Assembly: GCA_017354895.1 (NCBI GenBank)
Contig: CP071493.1
Span: 2,666,001 to 2,730,000 of the forward strand
DNA length: 64,000 bases
Source of the DNA: Podospora comata
Lineage: Eukaryota; Ascomycota; Sordariomycetes; Sordariales; Podosporaceae
Reading direction: 5' to 3'
The position numbers were made by a program, and so were the translations under genes. Position 1 is the first letter of the stretch; each line of letters opens with the position of its first letter. The notes beneath the pieces are model-generated. The model worked only from the letters and a program-made list of their open reading frames with translations. It was not told the DNA's origin and did no database searches. Below, piece after piece: positions 36,632 through 47,126 of this stretch.

Positions 36632-38370
36632 ATGTCGTCCGTCTTAGGCCGGCTGCCTGCTCTCATCACAATTCTATTCTTGGCACTTGCCGTCAGTCAA
36701 GCCTTATGCTTCATTGCGGCAGATGATGATTCCGAGGCCGATCTGACCCGGTACATGGCAATACGGAGCGATCCCGTCCCCGGTACACCCGCTTTACTCG
36801 GTCTTACGGAGCATATCTTCGGCGTTGGAAGACGGGACTGCCTCGCGAATGGAACAAACTTTTGCTTCGACAATAATGTCGATTCATGTTCCGGTTGTGG
36901 GAATTGCTGTCGTGACGGTGATCGAAAGTACTGTTGTGCCGCTGGACGACCATGTTGTGGATCGGGATGCTGTTTGGCTGGCCAGATATGTTCTCCCAAG
37001 GGGGGTTGCGTCTCGTCCGTGTAAGTCATAATGCCATTCACAACCAGAACATAGAGTTAACCTTTTGAGTAGGGAGACGGTGACGATTACCAAGACTATT
37101 TTCGAAACCACCACCCGAATCGCAACACAGCGAGCTACCATCCTTGTGGTCAAGATCGAGTCTTCCACCGTTGTATCGACAGTTGATGTGACTGTCTCGA
37201 GCGCTGACACCCAGACCAACATCGTCTGGAAGACTGTGACCGTCACTGCTCCTCCAGCCAAACGATCTGCTGTGCTGCTGGAAGTGCCGCATTCTAACAG
37301 AAACAACCATCCGTTCAAGGTTCCGTCCATCACCAGGCTCTTCATCTCTCTGGTGCTTGAGAAAAACTCTTCAGGCAGTAGAAACAAACGGCGAGGAGGC
37401 GTTGGCGGACTTCTACCGAGACAAAATCCTTCAACGAGCACCATCACCAAGTTTGTCACAGAAATCGCCGACGTCGTTAGCACGACCTCGACGACTGTCA
37501 TGGCTCAGACAACGTCAACCTTTGTGACGACAGTCTTTCAAACAAATACTCGGTATGGAATCAACCACCTCGGGCGATCTGCTGCTCGGATGCTAATCTT
37601 TGACTAGAGTCCTCCACGCCCTCGCAACCGTTGCCGAGACCTCCACCCTTACCATAACCTCCAGGCCCCCGGTAGTCCAAACAATAACCACAACCGCCAG
37701 TCTGATCCTCCCACCCCTTATAACTTCTATCGATGTTTCTTCTACACCATCCACATCCTCATCACCAACCACCACCTCCACCCCAGCATCCTCTCAGTCC
37801 CTCCCCACAACAACAATAGCAGGCATCGCAGCCGGCACCAGCGTCCTAGCCCTCGTTCTTGCGGGTCTAGTCATCTTTTTCATCCGCCGCCGCCGCTACC
37901 AAACCCAACGCCCAGCTTCGGCCCTCTTCCCCTTTGACCCCAACGATCCCGAGCATGACTACCAAAAGACGATTCCCACGACAACCGTCACAGCGGAACC
38001 GACTCTACCGAGGATATTACCTCACTTTGCCCCAGCAGCACCGGCTCACCACCACTCCCAGCCACCTGCTCTGACGCCAGCATATCAATCTCCGCCGCAG
38101 GACCAGCAGCAGCAGCACAGGAGGAACAGCTCGGGGTTCACGACGCTGGTGGGGACGCCGCCTGGGAGCACGGGGAGTAGTAGTGCTGTTCTTGCCAAGG
38201 GTAAGGCAAAGGAGTACAGAAAATCAGGCTCGTCGTCGTCACCGCCGCCGATTGCTGAGGTTCAGGGGAGTGAGGTGCCTGTTGAGGGGGCGGTGGAGGT
38301 AGAGGGGAGTCCAGTTGGTTGTTCTGGGTCTGGATCGAGGAATGGGGGGGGAAGGGGGTCGAGGGGTTGA
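36632..38370 (+). CDS. Single-pass membrane protein with Cys-rich ectodomain
   Basis: Predicted type I plasma-membrane or wall-sensor-like protein. Three exons, 36632-37020, 37073-37552 and 37608-38370, give 543 residues; introns are 52 and 55 bp with donors GTAAGT and GTATGG. A signal peptide (to about residue 26) precedes a compact Cys-rich module at about 70-128, rich in CC pairs (CSGCGNCC, YCCAAG, PCCGSGCC, CSPKGGC) and reminiscent of granulin or knottin-like folds. A long Thr/Ser/Val-rich stalk follows. One transmembrane helix (IAAGTSVLALVLAGLVIFF, about 360-380) is followed by RRRR and a cytosolic tail of about 160 residues with Pro/Gln/His- and Gly/Ser-rich text. The architecture resembles WSC/Mid2-type wall sensors, but the Cys pattern is not WSC. 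Function unknown. Confidence 0.85.
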
Positions 38371-39697
38371 GGTTTTTCTTTCTCTTTTTCTTGGATATAA
38401 AAGGGGTTGGTTCGCTGCCTGGTGCAGAGATTAGTAGTGTGAGACTGTGGGGGGGATTGATTGTTTTTGTTTTGTTTGCTTTGGGTTTTTGTTTGGGGCT
38501 TGGATGATACCACTTTTTCGCTCGCTTTGTTGATGGTTTAAATGGTAAAAATGAGGGGAATATGGGAAAAATCTACAAGGATTTTTATGAGGGTTGTTAT
38601 TATGGTTTTGAAACCATTGGTTAATATTGGAGAGATGAGGGTCTGCTATCTATGAGTTTATGATGTCGCATTGTCAAATAGGAAGGTTTTATCGAGATGT
38701 AGCTGCTTGGGCTAGGTTGGTGGAATACGTTCGCTAATATTCAGCATGGTTGTTTGCAGTTACCAACCCTTCTCGTGTATTTTCCCCCATCACACTGGGG
38801 TGATATGTCTGCTTTTTCATGTCGACATCTTAATAACCTGCCACGCTGAATGTAAACAATATCCAAGTGCCAGCATTTCTTGACGCCGAATTGGGACACG
38901 GTGAGCGTCTTTCGAAGTCGAGTTGGTGAAGACAACCTTTGACGGTCTCCTGGGTGTAGTTGGCGTGATAGGTTAAGGATTGGAGATCCCGTTGCTTACC
39001 TAGTCACGCTATTACAAGATGAAGCTTCGAGGGTACCTATGTAATCCCTTCCTCCCCACCCCCCCTTTTGCCTGGAAAGCGGACACACCGTGAAAGTTTA
39101 CGGTAGGCAACATAAAAGTGATCAATAGACCATAAGAGAGAGAGAAAAAAGAGTTATATACTACCCCTACTCCTAGTCCGACTACTCCCAGCACAAAGTC
39201 CCAAAACATATCCCTACTCTTATTACACTTATACAATAATACAAATTCCCATTTCAACAAATATTCCAAAAAATTCCCACAACCAACCCCCCTCTTCTCT
39301 CCAACCCTCCTCAACTTCCCTTCTTCTTCCCCATGTCAACCTCCATTCTCAACAACTTCTCCTCTACCCTTCCCAGACCAACATATTAAAAAAAAAGCCC
39401 CAAAAAAAGACATCACTATAAATCTTACTCATGGGTGGGGCATCATTGGTAGTAAAAAAAAACCTAAGAAAAACATCAACTTCATTATTCCTTTGGAAAA
39501 ATAATGACAATAATGAAAGAAAGACCCCCTCACCCCCCCTCCTAATGAAGTGTCCAGAAATCAGAAAAAGTTGCCATGAAAACGATTGTCCGTAAATGAC
39601 TCCAAAACCATCAAATCCCAAAAACAAGTCCGCTGGCTGTGACCCGCCCACAAGAAAAATAAACGAATGCTTCACCCTAGAGCATTAAATGGCTCTG
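38371..39697. other. Convergent intergenic region
   Basis: 1.3 kb between converging genes (membrane protein and palF). Several A-rich and T-rich tracts lie at about 39120-39560, a composition fitting 3' untranslated regions. No supported gene. Confidence 0.6.
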
Positions 39698-42279
39698 TCA
39701 CCTCTCATACCTCGGCAGTTCCTCCCCCACCGCATCCACCAGCCCTCTCCCCGCCCCCGGCGAAGCCCCTGCATAAGAAAAATGCCTCCCGTAATCCTCC
39801 TCCTCATCATTAATCACCGGCGCCGTCGGCTCAAAGTCCGCCACCGCAGCAGACACTATCGGTGGTGCACTCGGCGGTATTGACGAACCACTAGGCCCCG
39901 CCATGGCGTTATCATCGTAATCCTCCGGGAACTCCGGCGGCGCGCTCGCCTCGGCAAGCAACCGTCGCCGCTCAAGCTCTTGTTTATCCTCTGTCGAGTT
40001 CATCATCGCACCACCCGAGAGCTCTTCCAGTGTGGGCGCCGACGGTGGTTCTTCTGGTGGCGACTCGGCAGGGAGGGCAAGATCAGGAGGTGCCGAGGGC
40101 GTGTCGTCAGCGTCGTAGATGTTTTCCCCGTTGACCACGTTGCTAGAGTTAGACGGGCCGGCGGCAACGGGTGCGTCTGGCGGTTGGCTGGGAAGTAACC
40201 TCTGCTCGGCGCGTCTGATCCGTTCCTTCTCGTCGAGCGAGCTCTCGTCAGGGACGTCTGGGGGTGGTATGTAATGTGGAACTGGCGGCGGTGGTGGCGG
40301 TTGGGCCGGGACCGTCTCCCAGTAGGGAATCTGCTGGGTGGATTGGGCAGGATATGGCGTAGGAAACGGGGGGTAATCCTGCGGGTAGGCCGATTCTGGT
40401 CCGTAGCCTCCTGGCTCATGTGATGCAGGCCACGGGTGAACATGGTCCGGGGCCTGATTGTGATAATCACTTTCGCGCACTGACACAGTTCGGACCGGCG
40501 ACGGCAGTTTCGACAGACCTTTGGCCTTGAGCCTTTCACTGTCTGTCGTCCCAACAATAACCTCAAACAACACGGAGATGACGCCCTTTTCTCGACGGAG
40601 CCTATCCGTGTCGATAATGCTGGATCCCCATGTTGCGACGGAAGGTGAGCCGGTGTCGTGGGCACTGGATGTCGGGCCCAGAGGGACCCCAGGAATGCTC
40701 ATTCGCAACCCAGAAGCTACCTTGTTGCCTTGAATCTGGCCGGCAAGCTTCCCTCCTAGATCGACCAATACCTCGATGTGATATTGAAATTTGATCATCT
40801 CATAAGGGACGCCCTTGATGGTTGGAAATACGTCCTCGGGAACCCTGATCAGAGTTGTGAAGCTGGCGCTCATGGTGGCTGGGTCAATCCAGAGAGGGTT
40901 GATAGCCTGGGAAAGATCTTTCCTGAAGACACTGCAAGAGCCGGCCGACGAAAGGGATAGACCTCCCAGCCCAGTTTTCGACTTGGGATAGATCTCTTCC
41001 TTCTCAGAGCGGCTTTGGCTTTGCGATAGTTCCCTAGAAAGTACACCTGTGGGAGCTGAGTCTATGCGACCGAGCCTGTAGAGAGTGACTATCACACCAT
41101 GCATGCTTTTTAGTTGGCGGATGTGCTGCACCGAGATCTTGATGGGAACCACATCTCCAGGAAGGCAGCCACCTTTTAGCAACTCTACTGTCGCTGTGAT
41201 GGTCCGGTCCTTCAGTGCCGGTCCCTTCTTTCCACCCTGCGATATGACCGACGGTGTTGTATACATTATGTCGCCGTTCCTGCTCGGGGTGGTACTGCTG
41301 GTGTGGGCGCTATCGCCGCTGATGCTGCGGACGTCGCTTTGTAACGGTCCCGGGCCATCGTTAGCTGGTGGGCCATGCCCTTGATCATCGCCAAGGACGG
41401 ACAAGGAGCCCTCGGTAGAGTTCTCATTTGCCCGAGTCGAGTCCAAATCAGATGACCGTTCTGGTGGATCGTGTGAAACGGTGGTGGCGGCCTTTTCTAA
41501 TGTGGGCCCAGGTTGCTTCTTCTTCCGTGGACGTTTTGATATTGGTTCTAGGTAGATAGTACGCGACGGTGGCGGTTTAAGAGGACCAATATCGACCCTT
41601 TCGATGAGATGAATTGGGCACTCAACAGCCGACCTCTGGTCTATTTTGGTAGTGATGGATGGCGGACGTGTCAAAGTCGCAGTGATCCTGTAGGAAATAG
41701 TGCCACGCTCAAACTATGTAGATATATCAGCCAATAGCTCGCCCTTGATGGAAATTGCACACGTACATCGATACTGCTAGGAAGCCCCTTTGAGGGAAAT
41801 AACAGTTCAAAGTTGAATTCGTAGCGGCCCGGCTCGAGCCGGCCATCGGCGCTGAGTGTTTGCTCGTCCTCAAACAAATTGACGCGCCCAACACTGTGGC
41901 TCTTCTGGCGCGCGCCGCGACCAGTGTTTGTTGGAATCTCGGCGGGATTGACAATCGGCTCGTTGGCGGGCGCACCTGGGCCCTTGTATACGCGTACGAA
42001 GCCGTGCAATGCCACGGTCAAATGGGTGATTCGGACGGGCTTGACGACGGTCAGGATCACGGCGCCCAACACATGGTCTCCAGCGCCATACTTGCGGTAG
42101 GGCTCGGCCGGGCGGATGTGGAAATCGGTGATGTGGCGGGCGCGTTGGCGGAGGGGGAGGCTGAGGCGGGAAAAGAAGGACCGGCGCGATGAAGATGTGT
42201 CGTCAACCGATGTCGAGGCTTGCGCGGACACCAGGGCAGAGGCGGCGGCGCGGTTGTCGGCGGACTTGGAATAGCCCAT
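39698..42279 (-). CDS. palF: pH-response arrestin-like regulator PalF/Rim8
   Basis: Arrestin-related adaptor that binds the ambient-pH sensor PalH/Rim21 and passes the alkaline signal towards ESCRT and PacC processing. Two exons, 42279-41767 and 41713-39698, give 842 residues. The 53-bp intron (GTACGT...CATAG) joins KGLPSSID to FERGTISYRITATLTRP, inside the arrestin N domain. Arrestin N and C domains span about residues 50-430 (FHIRPAEPYRKYGAGDHVLG, then FEVIVGTTDSERLKAKGL near the end). The rest is a Pro-rich disordered tail with PPP and PPY-like stretches (PPPPPPVPHYIPPP) and acidic SAPP motifs, plausible ubiquitin-ligase or ESCRT contact sites. Domain order and length match PalF rather than the shorter ART trafficking adaptors. 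Confidence 0.92.
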
Positions 42280-42397
42280 CTATGCTTTGCTGTGCTGTGA
42301 CTGCTGAGCATCCAGCACGGGGCAATTGCGTGCGACGGGGCAGAGGTTGTCGAGACGGACAGGACCAAGTATGCTGTCGGCCAAAACAGTACGGGAC

Positions 42398-42453
42398 GGG
42401 CGATGGGCGATGAGCGATGGGCGATGGGCGATGGGCGATGGGCGACCGGGTCA
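42398..42453. repeat. Heptanucleotide minisatellite, 8 units
   Basis: Eight tandem copies of GGGCGAT; unit 3 reads GAGCGAT and unit 8 reads GGGCGAC. The array begins about 120 bp upstream of the palF ATG and so lies in its promoter or leader. Confidence 0.9.
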
Positions 42454-43881
42454 GGTCGCAAGAAAGCGTGCCAGAGGAGGTTCGGGGGGGGGGGCGTGGT
42501 GTCGGCGTGTCGTCGTCCCATGCGGCCGCACGTCGGCTCGCGGCGATGATTCACTCGGGGCTGTCCTCCTTCTCCTTTTCCTTGAAGTTGATCTTTCACG
42601 TCGAGGGGCTGTCTTCGAATCCAAAAGGCCAAGAGTTCGTGGTTGATGAGCTTCGGGTTGCATATGCCAAGGCTGTCTGGCTGGCTGCTTGGCTTGCCAA
42701 GAGAACAGGAGTCGTGGAAAGCCAGAGGACGGCGAGACCACGAATAAGACTGAGATGACTGCTAAGGCAGGCCTGGGCACAGCGGGGGTTGGCCTTGTGG
42801 AACCCACCGCTGGGGTTGCCGAGGGCGGCCTGGAAAAGCTTGACTCGAGCCGATGCGCCTCACGCAGCATCTGGGATTGGACTCTGAAGACGATGCCCCG
42901 CGAATGGAGCTCTCAAACCTCTTCATGAGATGCAATTTTTTGTTAACACTCGACCCTGACCGTTTCAGCCGTTCAAGTCTTGATTTTTAACGTGCTATTA
43001 TCGGCCCACCAACGGTGCGAAACTATACTAGAACAAACCGTTGCGCCAGTCGATCAAAAGTCTGGGGAAGACAGCATGGCTTGATTACGTTCCGTCCTGG
43101 CAGTCTTGTCTCCCACCGCTCCCCGAACGAGTTTTTTCCCCTCATCCTTCGAGATCCCTGTTGGACGAAGCACAAAGGACGGAACAGGGCATTGCCGGGT
43201 GGGATGGTACGTATGAGCAATAATATGCAGCGTGTGTCGCTAAACTACCCGTTCGGTAGCATATTTCCCATGGTGTTGCACACAACCCGCCTGCTATTCG
43301 TTTGAAATGACTTCTTGCCTGAAATCTCTGAATCCATACGCTTAGCGAGCTGAGTACGGTGTAAGGGCATACGAGGACCCTGGGGCCAAAGATCTGGCCT
43401 CGGTCTTATGTCTTGTATCTCCGATCTCGTGAGAAGCAAGCATGGCAGATGCAAGATCCGGGTTCACAAGAGGCAGACAAGAGCAGGGCAGGCCCCGAGC
43501 CGTGATATTCTTGGCAGGCACCTTGGCACCGCATGTCAGATCGATCTTCTGGGTTTCGAGGCGGGGTTTCTCTGTGTGGTCAAAATCTAGCAGAGAATGG
43601 AGATTTTTAGTAAAAAGTCCAAGTACGCGGGATGCAACCTGGTAGCACCTGTCTACTTGGGAGAGGTGAAAAGACCGGACTGTCTTTGGTGCAACTTTCC
43701 CTGCCCACACCCGACTAAGCTAGAACTTGGCCAACCTGGGGAAAGGTGAACAACTCGTGAGATGGTGGTGCGCGCACAAGAGCTCATAGATGACGTGTAT
43801 GAGGTGGAACGTCTACAGTACGAGTACGGGCATATCAGGAAGATTTGGAAGCTATTCTATTCTCTCGTCATACCGCATTTA

Positions 43882-44013
43882 ACTCGTCAAATTGGAAAAT
43901 CACAAGACATGGGCTCAGACCACCTTGTGATCTTTGCGCTCAGTTGCTTGCGTGGTGTAGGTGGCAGAGGGTGGTTCGAACCCATGTCTTGTTATTTTCC
44001 AAATTTGACGAGT
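43882..44013. repeat. Inverted-repeat hairpin with tRNA-like boxes
   Basis: Two arms of 42 and 43 nt, 43882-43923 and 43971-44013, are inverted copies differing by four substitutions and a one-base gap, around a 47-nt loop. The arms begin ACTCGTCAAATT. The inner part contains CGCTCAGTTG, like a tRNA A box, and GGTTCGAACCC, a full B-box match, on the plus strand. No flanking target-site duplication is visible and the loop does not give a proper anticodon arm. It could be a miniature inverted-repeat element, a tRNA-derived relic, or a structured RNA. Confidence 0.6.
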
Positions 44014-44448
44014 GGATGGGGTATATCATGGACTGCCACTGGCGGGGGTCAGGGCCCACTGTCGTCGGCCTGTAGGGCTCTCCCCGCACTCTCCAGCCCT
44101 GTTGCAGGTCCCTGAAACTGCTTGGCAGCATTTTCACATTTTATGATGGGTTTCATGGGGAATGCATCGCTGTTAGACGTCGACGAGTCATAGAGAAAAC
44201 AGTGACATGATCACCTGCCTAGCGCATGTTTTTTGTTTCCTGCAAGCTGCTCAGATGACAGTTCGGTGACGAGTGGAAGGCCCGAAGGATGCATTTGCCC
44301 AGCAGAATCACAAGCACCAAGACAGGAAGCCCTTCTTTATCTCGCCGGCACGCCAAGATCCGATGGGACCGCTTGTGAAACATTGTACGCCGGCTTGTCG
44401 GCGTCCGTCTCTCATAAACATGGCAGTTTCCTACCCGGCAGCAATATC

Positions 44449-46497
44449 ATGAAGTGCTCACCACAGTCTGCTTCTGGCTCAGATACCAGCAACATGAGGG
44501 ACATCACCGAACTGCCGCATGACCTCTTTCTCATTGTCATATCTCACCTCTCACCGCGAACCTGCGTGCGATGTCGCTCCGTTTCCCGCCGATGGCACCA
44601 CGCCTTTACCGACGAGGCCAACTGCCTCCTGCTCCTACGGTGGAATTTCCCACGATGTCGTGAGATGCGTCTGGCGGCGCTCCTATCCTCACCCGCCCCT
44701 CAGAAATCAGCAGACAACCTCCCTCCCAACCTCAAGGCTGAATTGGTCCGGTTTGCCCAAGTACGCCGCGTTTGGTCTTCCACCTTTGCCCATGTCGCTC
44801 GACGGTACCACCACCTCAACCGGGCCACGGCCCGAGTGGTGGAAAAGCTAGACATGGCACCCTCCCAAAACAACCTCTTCTCCTTTTGGGGTGTGGCCCC
44901 CTGGAACCGCTATCTCCGTCTACACGAAAAGACAGCCAGCTTCCACTACCCCGACCCATCATGGTGGTACAGTCAGGAGGATGGCGTGCTGGTCTACCCT
45001 GCCACCCGGCCAGAAGGGGACTCACCACCGCTTGAAACAACAGGGCACATCTACCACATAGTTGACCTATCCACCAAACTAGAATTCCCCGTCCCGTTCG
45101 ACGTTAGACAAAAACACATCCGTCGAGTAAGACTAGCCCAGGGAGTTTTGGTCTTTGAATGGGCCGAAGTCCTACCCTACCATCAACTCAACGACCGCGA
45201 GGTAGTCCACAGGCATTATGTCTCCATCTTTGACGTTCTCCGTCATCCATCCACCACCACCACCCACTGCACCTGGTCCATAACCTTCCGCTCAGAGTTC
45301 AAACTCCACTTCCTCGGCCTACCCCTCAACCGCTCCGACCGCTTCTTCTCAGCTCACACAGCAACCCACTACGCGGTCTACTTTTGGCAACCAAACCGCT
45401 CGCTTTATCAAGACGACCCGATAGAACAGCTAGCAGTGTGGGACATTTCTTCCCCGTCTCCCTACCGCCCATCAGAAGACCCAAAAGGGAGGAAACGTCC
45501 CAGCGTGGAACGGACACCTTCTCTCCCGACGGGTCTATGGAGCGGTAAATCATCTTCTTCTACCGCCACAACACGCAACCCCCCGCAGGCAGACGTGTCA
45601 AACGACGCCGCCTCCTCCTCAGACATGGAACAACCCCGCCGCCGGCTTTCGGCCTCACAAACCACCACCGCCCCCGGCCCGTTTGTTATCAGGCGTATAG
45701 CCTGGCCCCAACTAGACTTTTACGGCCTGCGACAACGAGCCACGCCCCAGCTGAGGAACTTGTCGCTGGATGAGAAGAATCTGTATTTCATCGAGGAGGA
45801 GCACAGGTGGGCGGATGGGCAGCACTCTAGTCTTTCTCCTCCGAGGGTGCACCTTGTTCGGTCGACTGGTATACCGATTATTCCTTTTGATGATCAGGAC
45901 GACTCTTCCCAGGGTCAGGGTCATGTGGTGCAAGGCCCGGTGTTTCTTGATAGTTGTGGGGCGGATGGGGATGTGAACATGAATTTTTGTCGAAGGGTGG
46001 CTCCCGCAAGTTCGGTGAGCGTGTGGCCGCCGCCTAGCATTGGGGGTTTGAACGCGGCGGGGGGGAGGGGTTTGATTGAACAATTACGGCCCCGGGAGAA
46101 GAAGGAGGAAACGTCGGAGTGGGGCGGGATAGCAAAGCATTTGGCGCCGTGCTGGAGGCATGAGGATTTTCCTTATTTGACTGTTTCTGAGATGGTCGAT
46201 GGGGAGGCTGGGGTTAGGGTGAGCGCGAGGCATTGTTTTATGCTGGAGACGTTGAGTGTGCATGTCAGGCCGAGGTTGACGGTTGGAGGCGAGGGGTTGC
46301 AGGAGGGGAAAGGGAAGGTGGACAGGGAGGAGATAGTGAGGAGGACGAGGGTGAAGGAGTTTGGGGTTACGAGGGGGGATACGGGGGAGGAGGTCAATAT
46401 GTGGGGGGAGTTGCTTGCAAAGGGGCATATCAGTGGGGATGAGAGGTGGGTTGTTGGGGAGGATGAGCAAGGGTTGATAACGGTGTTGAGGTTCTAG
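44449..46497 (+). CDS. F-box protein
   Basis: Likely substrate receptor of an SCF ubiquitin ligase. Single exon; from Met at 44449 it has 682 residues, and Met at 44494 is an alternative just before the domain. The F-box (about 18-60) reads ITELPHDLFLIVISHLSP, then VRCRSVSRRWHHAFTDE, with the conserved Leu-Pro, hydrophobic helix and Trp. The rest has scattered aromatic-rich segments (LFSFWGVAPWNRYLRLHEK, YWQPNRSL-like text), a Ser/Thr/Pro-rich linker at about 415-480, and no repeat family I can identify (no clear LRR, WD40 or Kelch). The target is unknown. The frame stays open upstream of 44449 without an ATG that resembles a domain. Confidence 0.85.
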   Translation: MKCSPQSASGSDTSNMRDITELPHDLFLIVISHLSPRTCVRCRSVSRRWHHAFTDEANCLLLLRWNFPRCREMRLAALLSSPAPQKSADNLPPNLKAELVRFAQVRRVWSSTFAHVARRYHHLNRATARVVEKLDMAPSQNNLFSFWGVAPWNRYLRLHEKTASFHYPDPSWWYSQEDGVLVYPATRPEGDSPPLETTGHIYHIVDLSTKLEFPVPFDVRQKHIRRVRLAQGVLVFEWAEVLPYHQLNDREVVHRHYVSIFDVLRHPSTTTTHCTWSITFRSEFKLHFLGLPLNRSDRFFSAHTATHYAVYFWQPNRSLYQDDPIEQLAVWDISSPSPYRPSEDPKGRKRPSVERTPSLPTGLWSGKSSSSTATTRNPPQADVSNDAASSSDMEQPRRRLSASQTTTAPGPFVIRRIAWPQLDFYGLRQRATPQLRNLSLDEKNLYFIEEEHRWADGQHSSLSPPRVHLVRSTGIPIIPFDDQDDSSQGQGHVVQGPVFLDSCGADGDVNMNFCRRVAPASSVSVWPPPSIGGLNAAGGRGLIEQLRPREKKEETSEWGGIAKHLAPCWRHEDFPYLTVSEMVDGEAGVRVSARHCFMLETLSVHVRPRLTVGGEGLQEGKGKVDREEIVRRTRVKEFGVTRGDTGEEVNMWGELLAKGHISGDERWVVGEDEQGLITVLRF

Positions 46498-47126
46498 ATG
46501 AGTGATAGGTTCTGCATTGGCAAGTTTGGGATGAGCTGATTCTTTGGTTCTATTATCATCATAACATGACTTGTGTGTGGATAAAGCCTAGGTGGCTTTG
46601 AAATCGATCGGCTGTTGTTGGGCTTTGCCAGCATTCAGGGGCTGTTCAGGGGCTGTTCAGGGGTTCAGCACGACTTGCAAAGAGCAAACACAAACAGCCG
46701 CAATTAAAATCCCAATGCAATAAGCTTCATCTCATATTGTACAATGGTATCAATAAAAGTAAAAAGAATAGATGAACATGTTTCTCGAAAGAAAAAAAAG
46801 AAAAGTATCCATCCCACAATTCCCCATCCACCCTTCGTTTTGTGTGTGCGCGTGATGATGACAATGATGATCAAAACAAAAACAAAACGCCTGGTTCGCC
46901 CCCTATTCTTGAAAAAACACGGCGGGAACGAAAAGCAAAAACTCCCCATACGCCTTTTTAGTCAAAGAACACAGGTTCCAACCTCTCTCTCGTGTAAAAT
47001 CGTCATCTTTAACGATCAACCAACCAACACCGCGCGCCACCCCCCCCTATCAATGCAGGACAACATCTTTCCGGCCTTGCGGCAGCCTCCTCTCTCTCTC
47101 CCTGATAATATGCCCTCACCCCAAAA
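46498..47126. other. Convergent 3' region
   Basis: 629 bp between the stop codons of the F-box gene and the flavin monooxygenase gene. A short direct repeat of CAGGGGCTGTT occurs near 46635-46665, with A-rich text around 46790-46805. No gene is seen. Confidence 0.6.

Larger units (their letters stand above)
42280..44448. other. Divergent intergenic region palF / F-box gene
   Basis: 2.2 kb with no supported gene; it carries both promoters. It contains a heptanucleotide minisatellite close to palF (42398-42453), a G run near 42485-42494 and a 132-bp inverted-repeat hairpin at 43882-44013, all listed separately. Confidence 0.55.

Noticed and set aside
43882-44013. Functional tRNA gene
   Set aside because: A and B boxes are present, but acceptor and anticodon arms do not form; kept only as a hairpin/tRNA-like relic.
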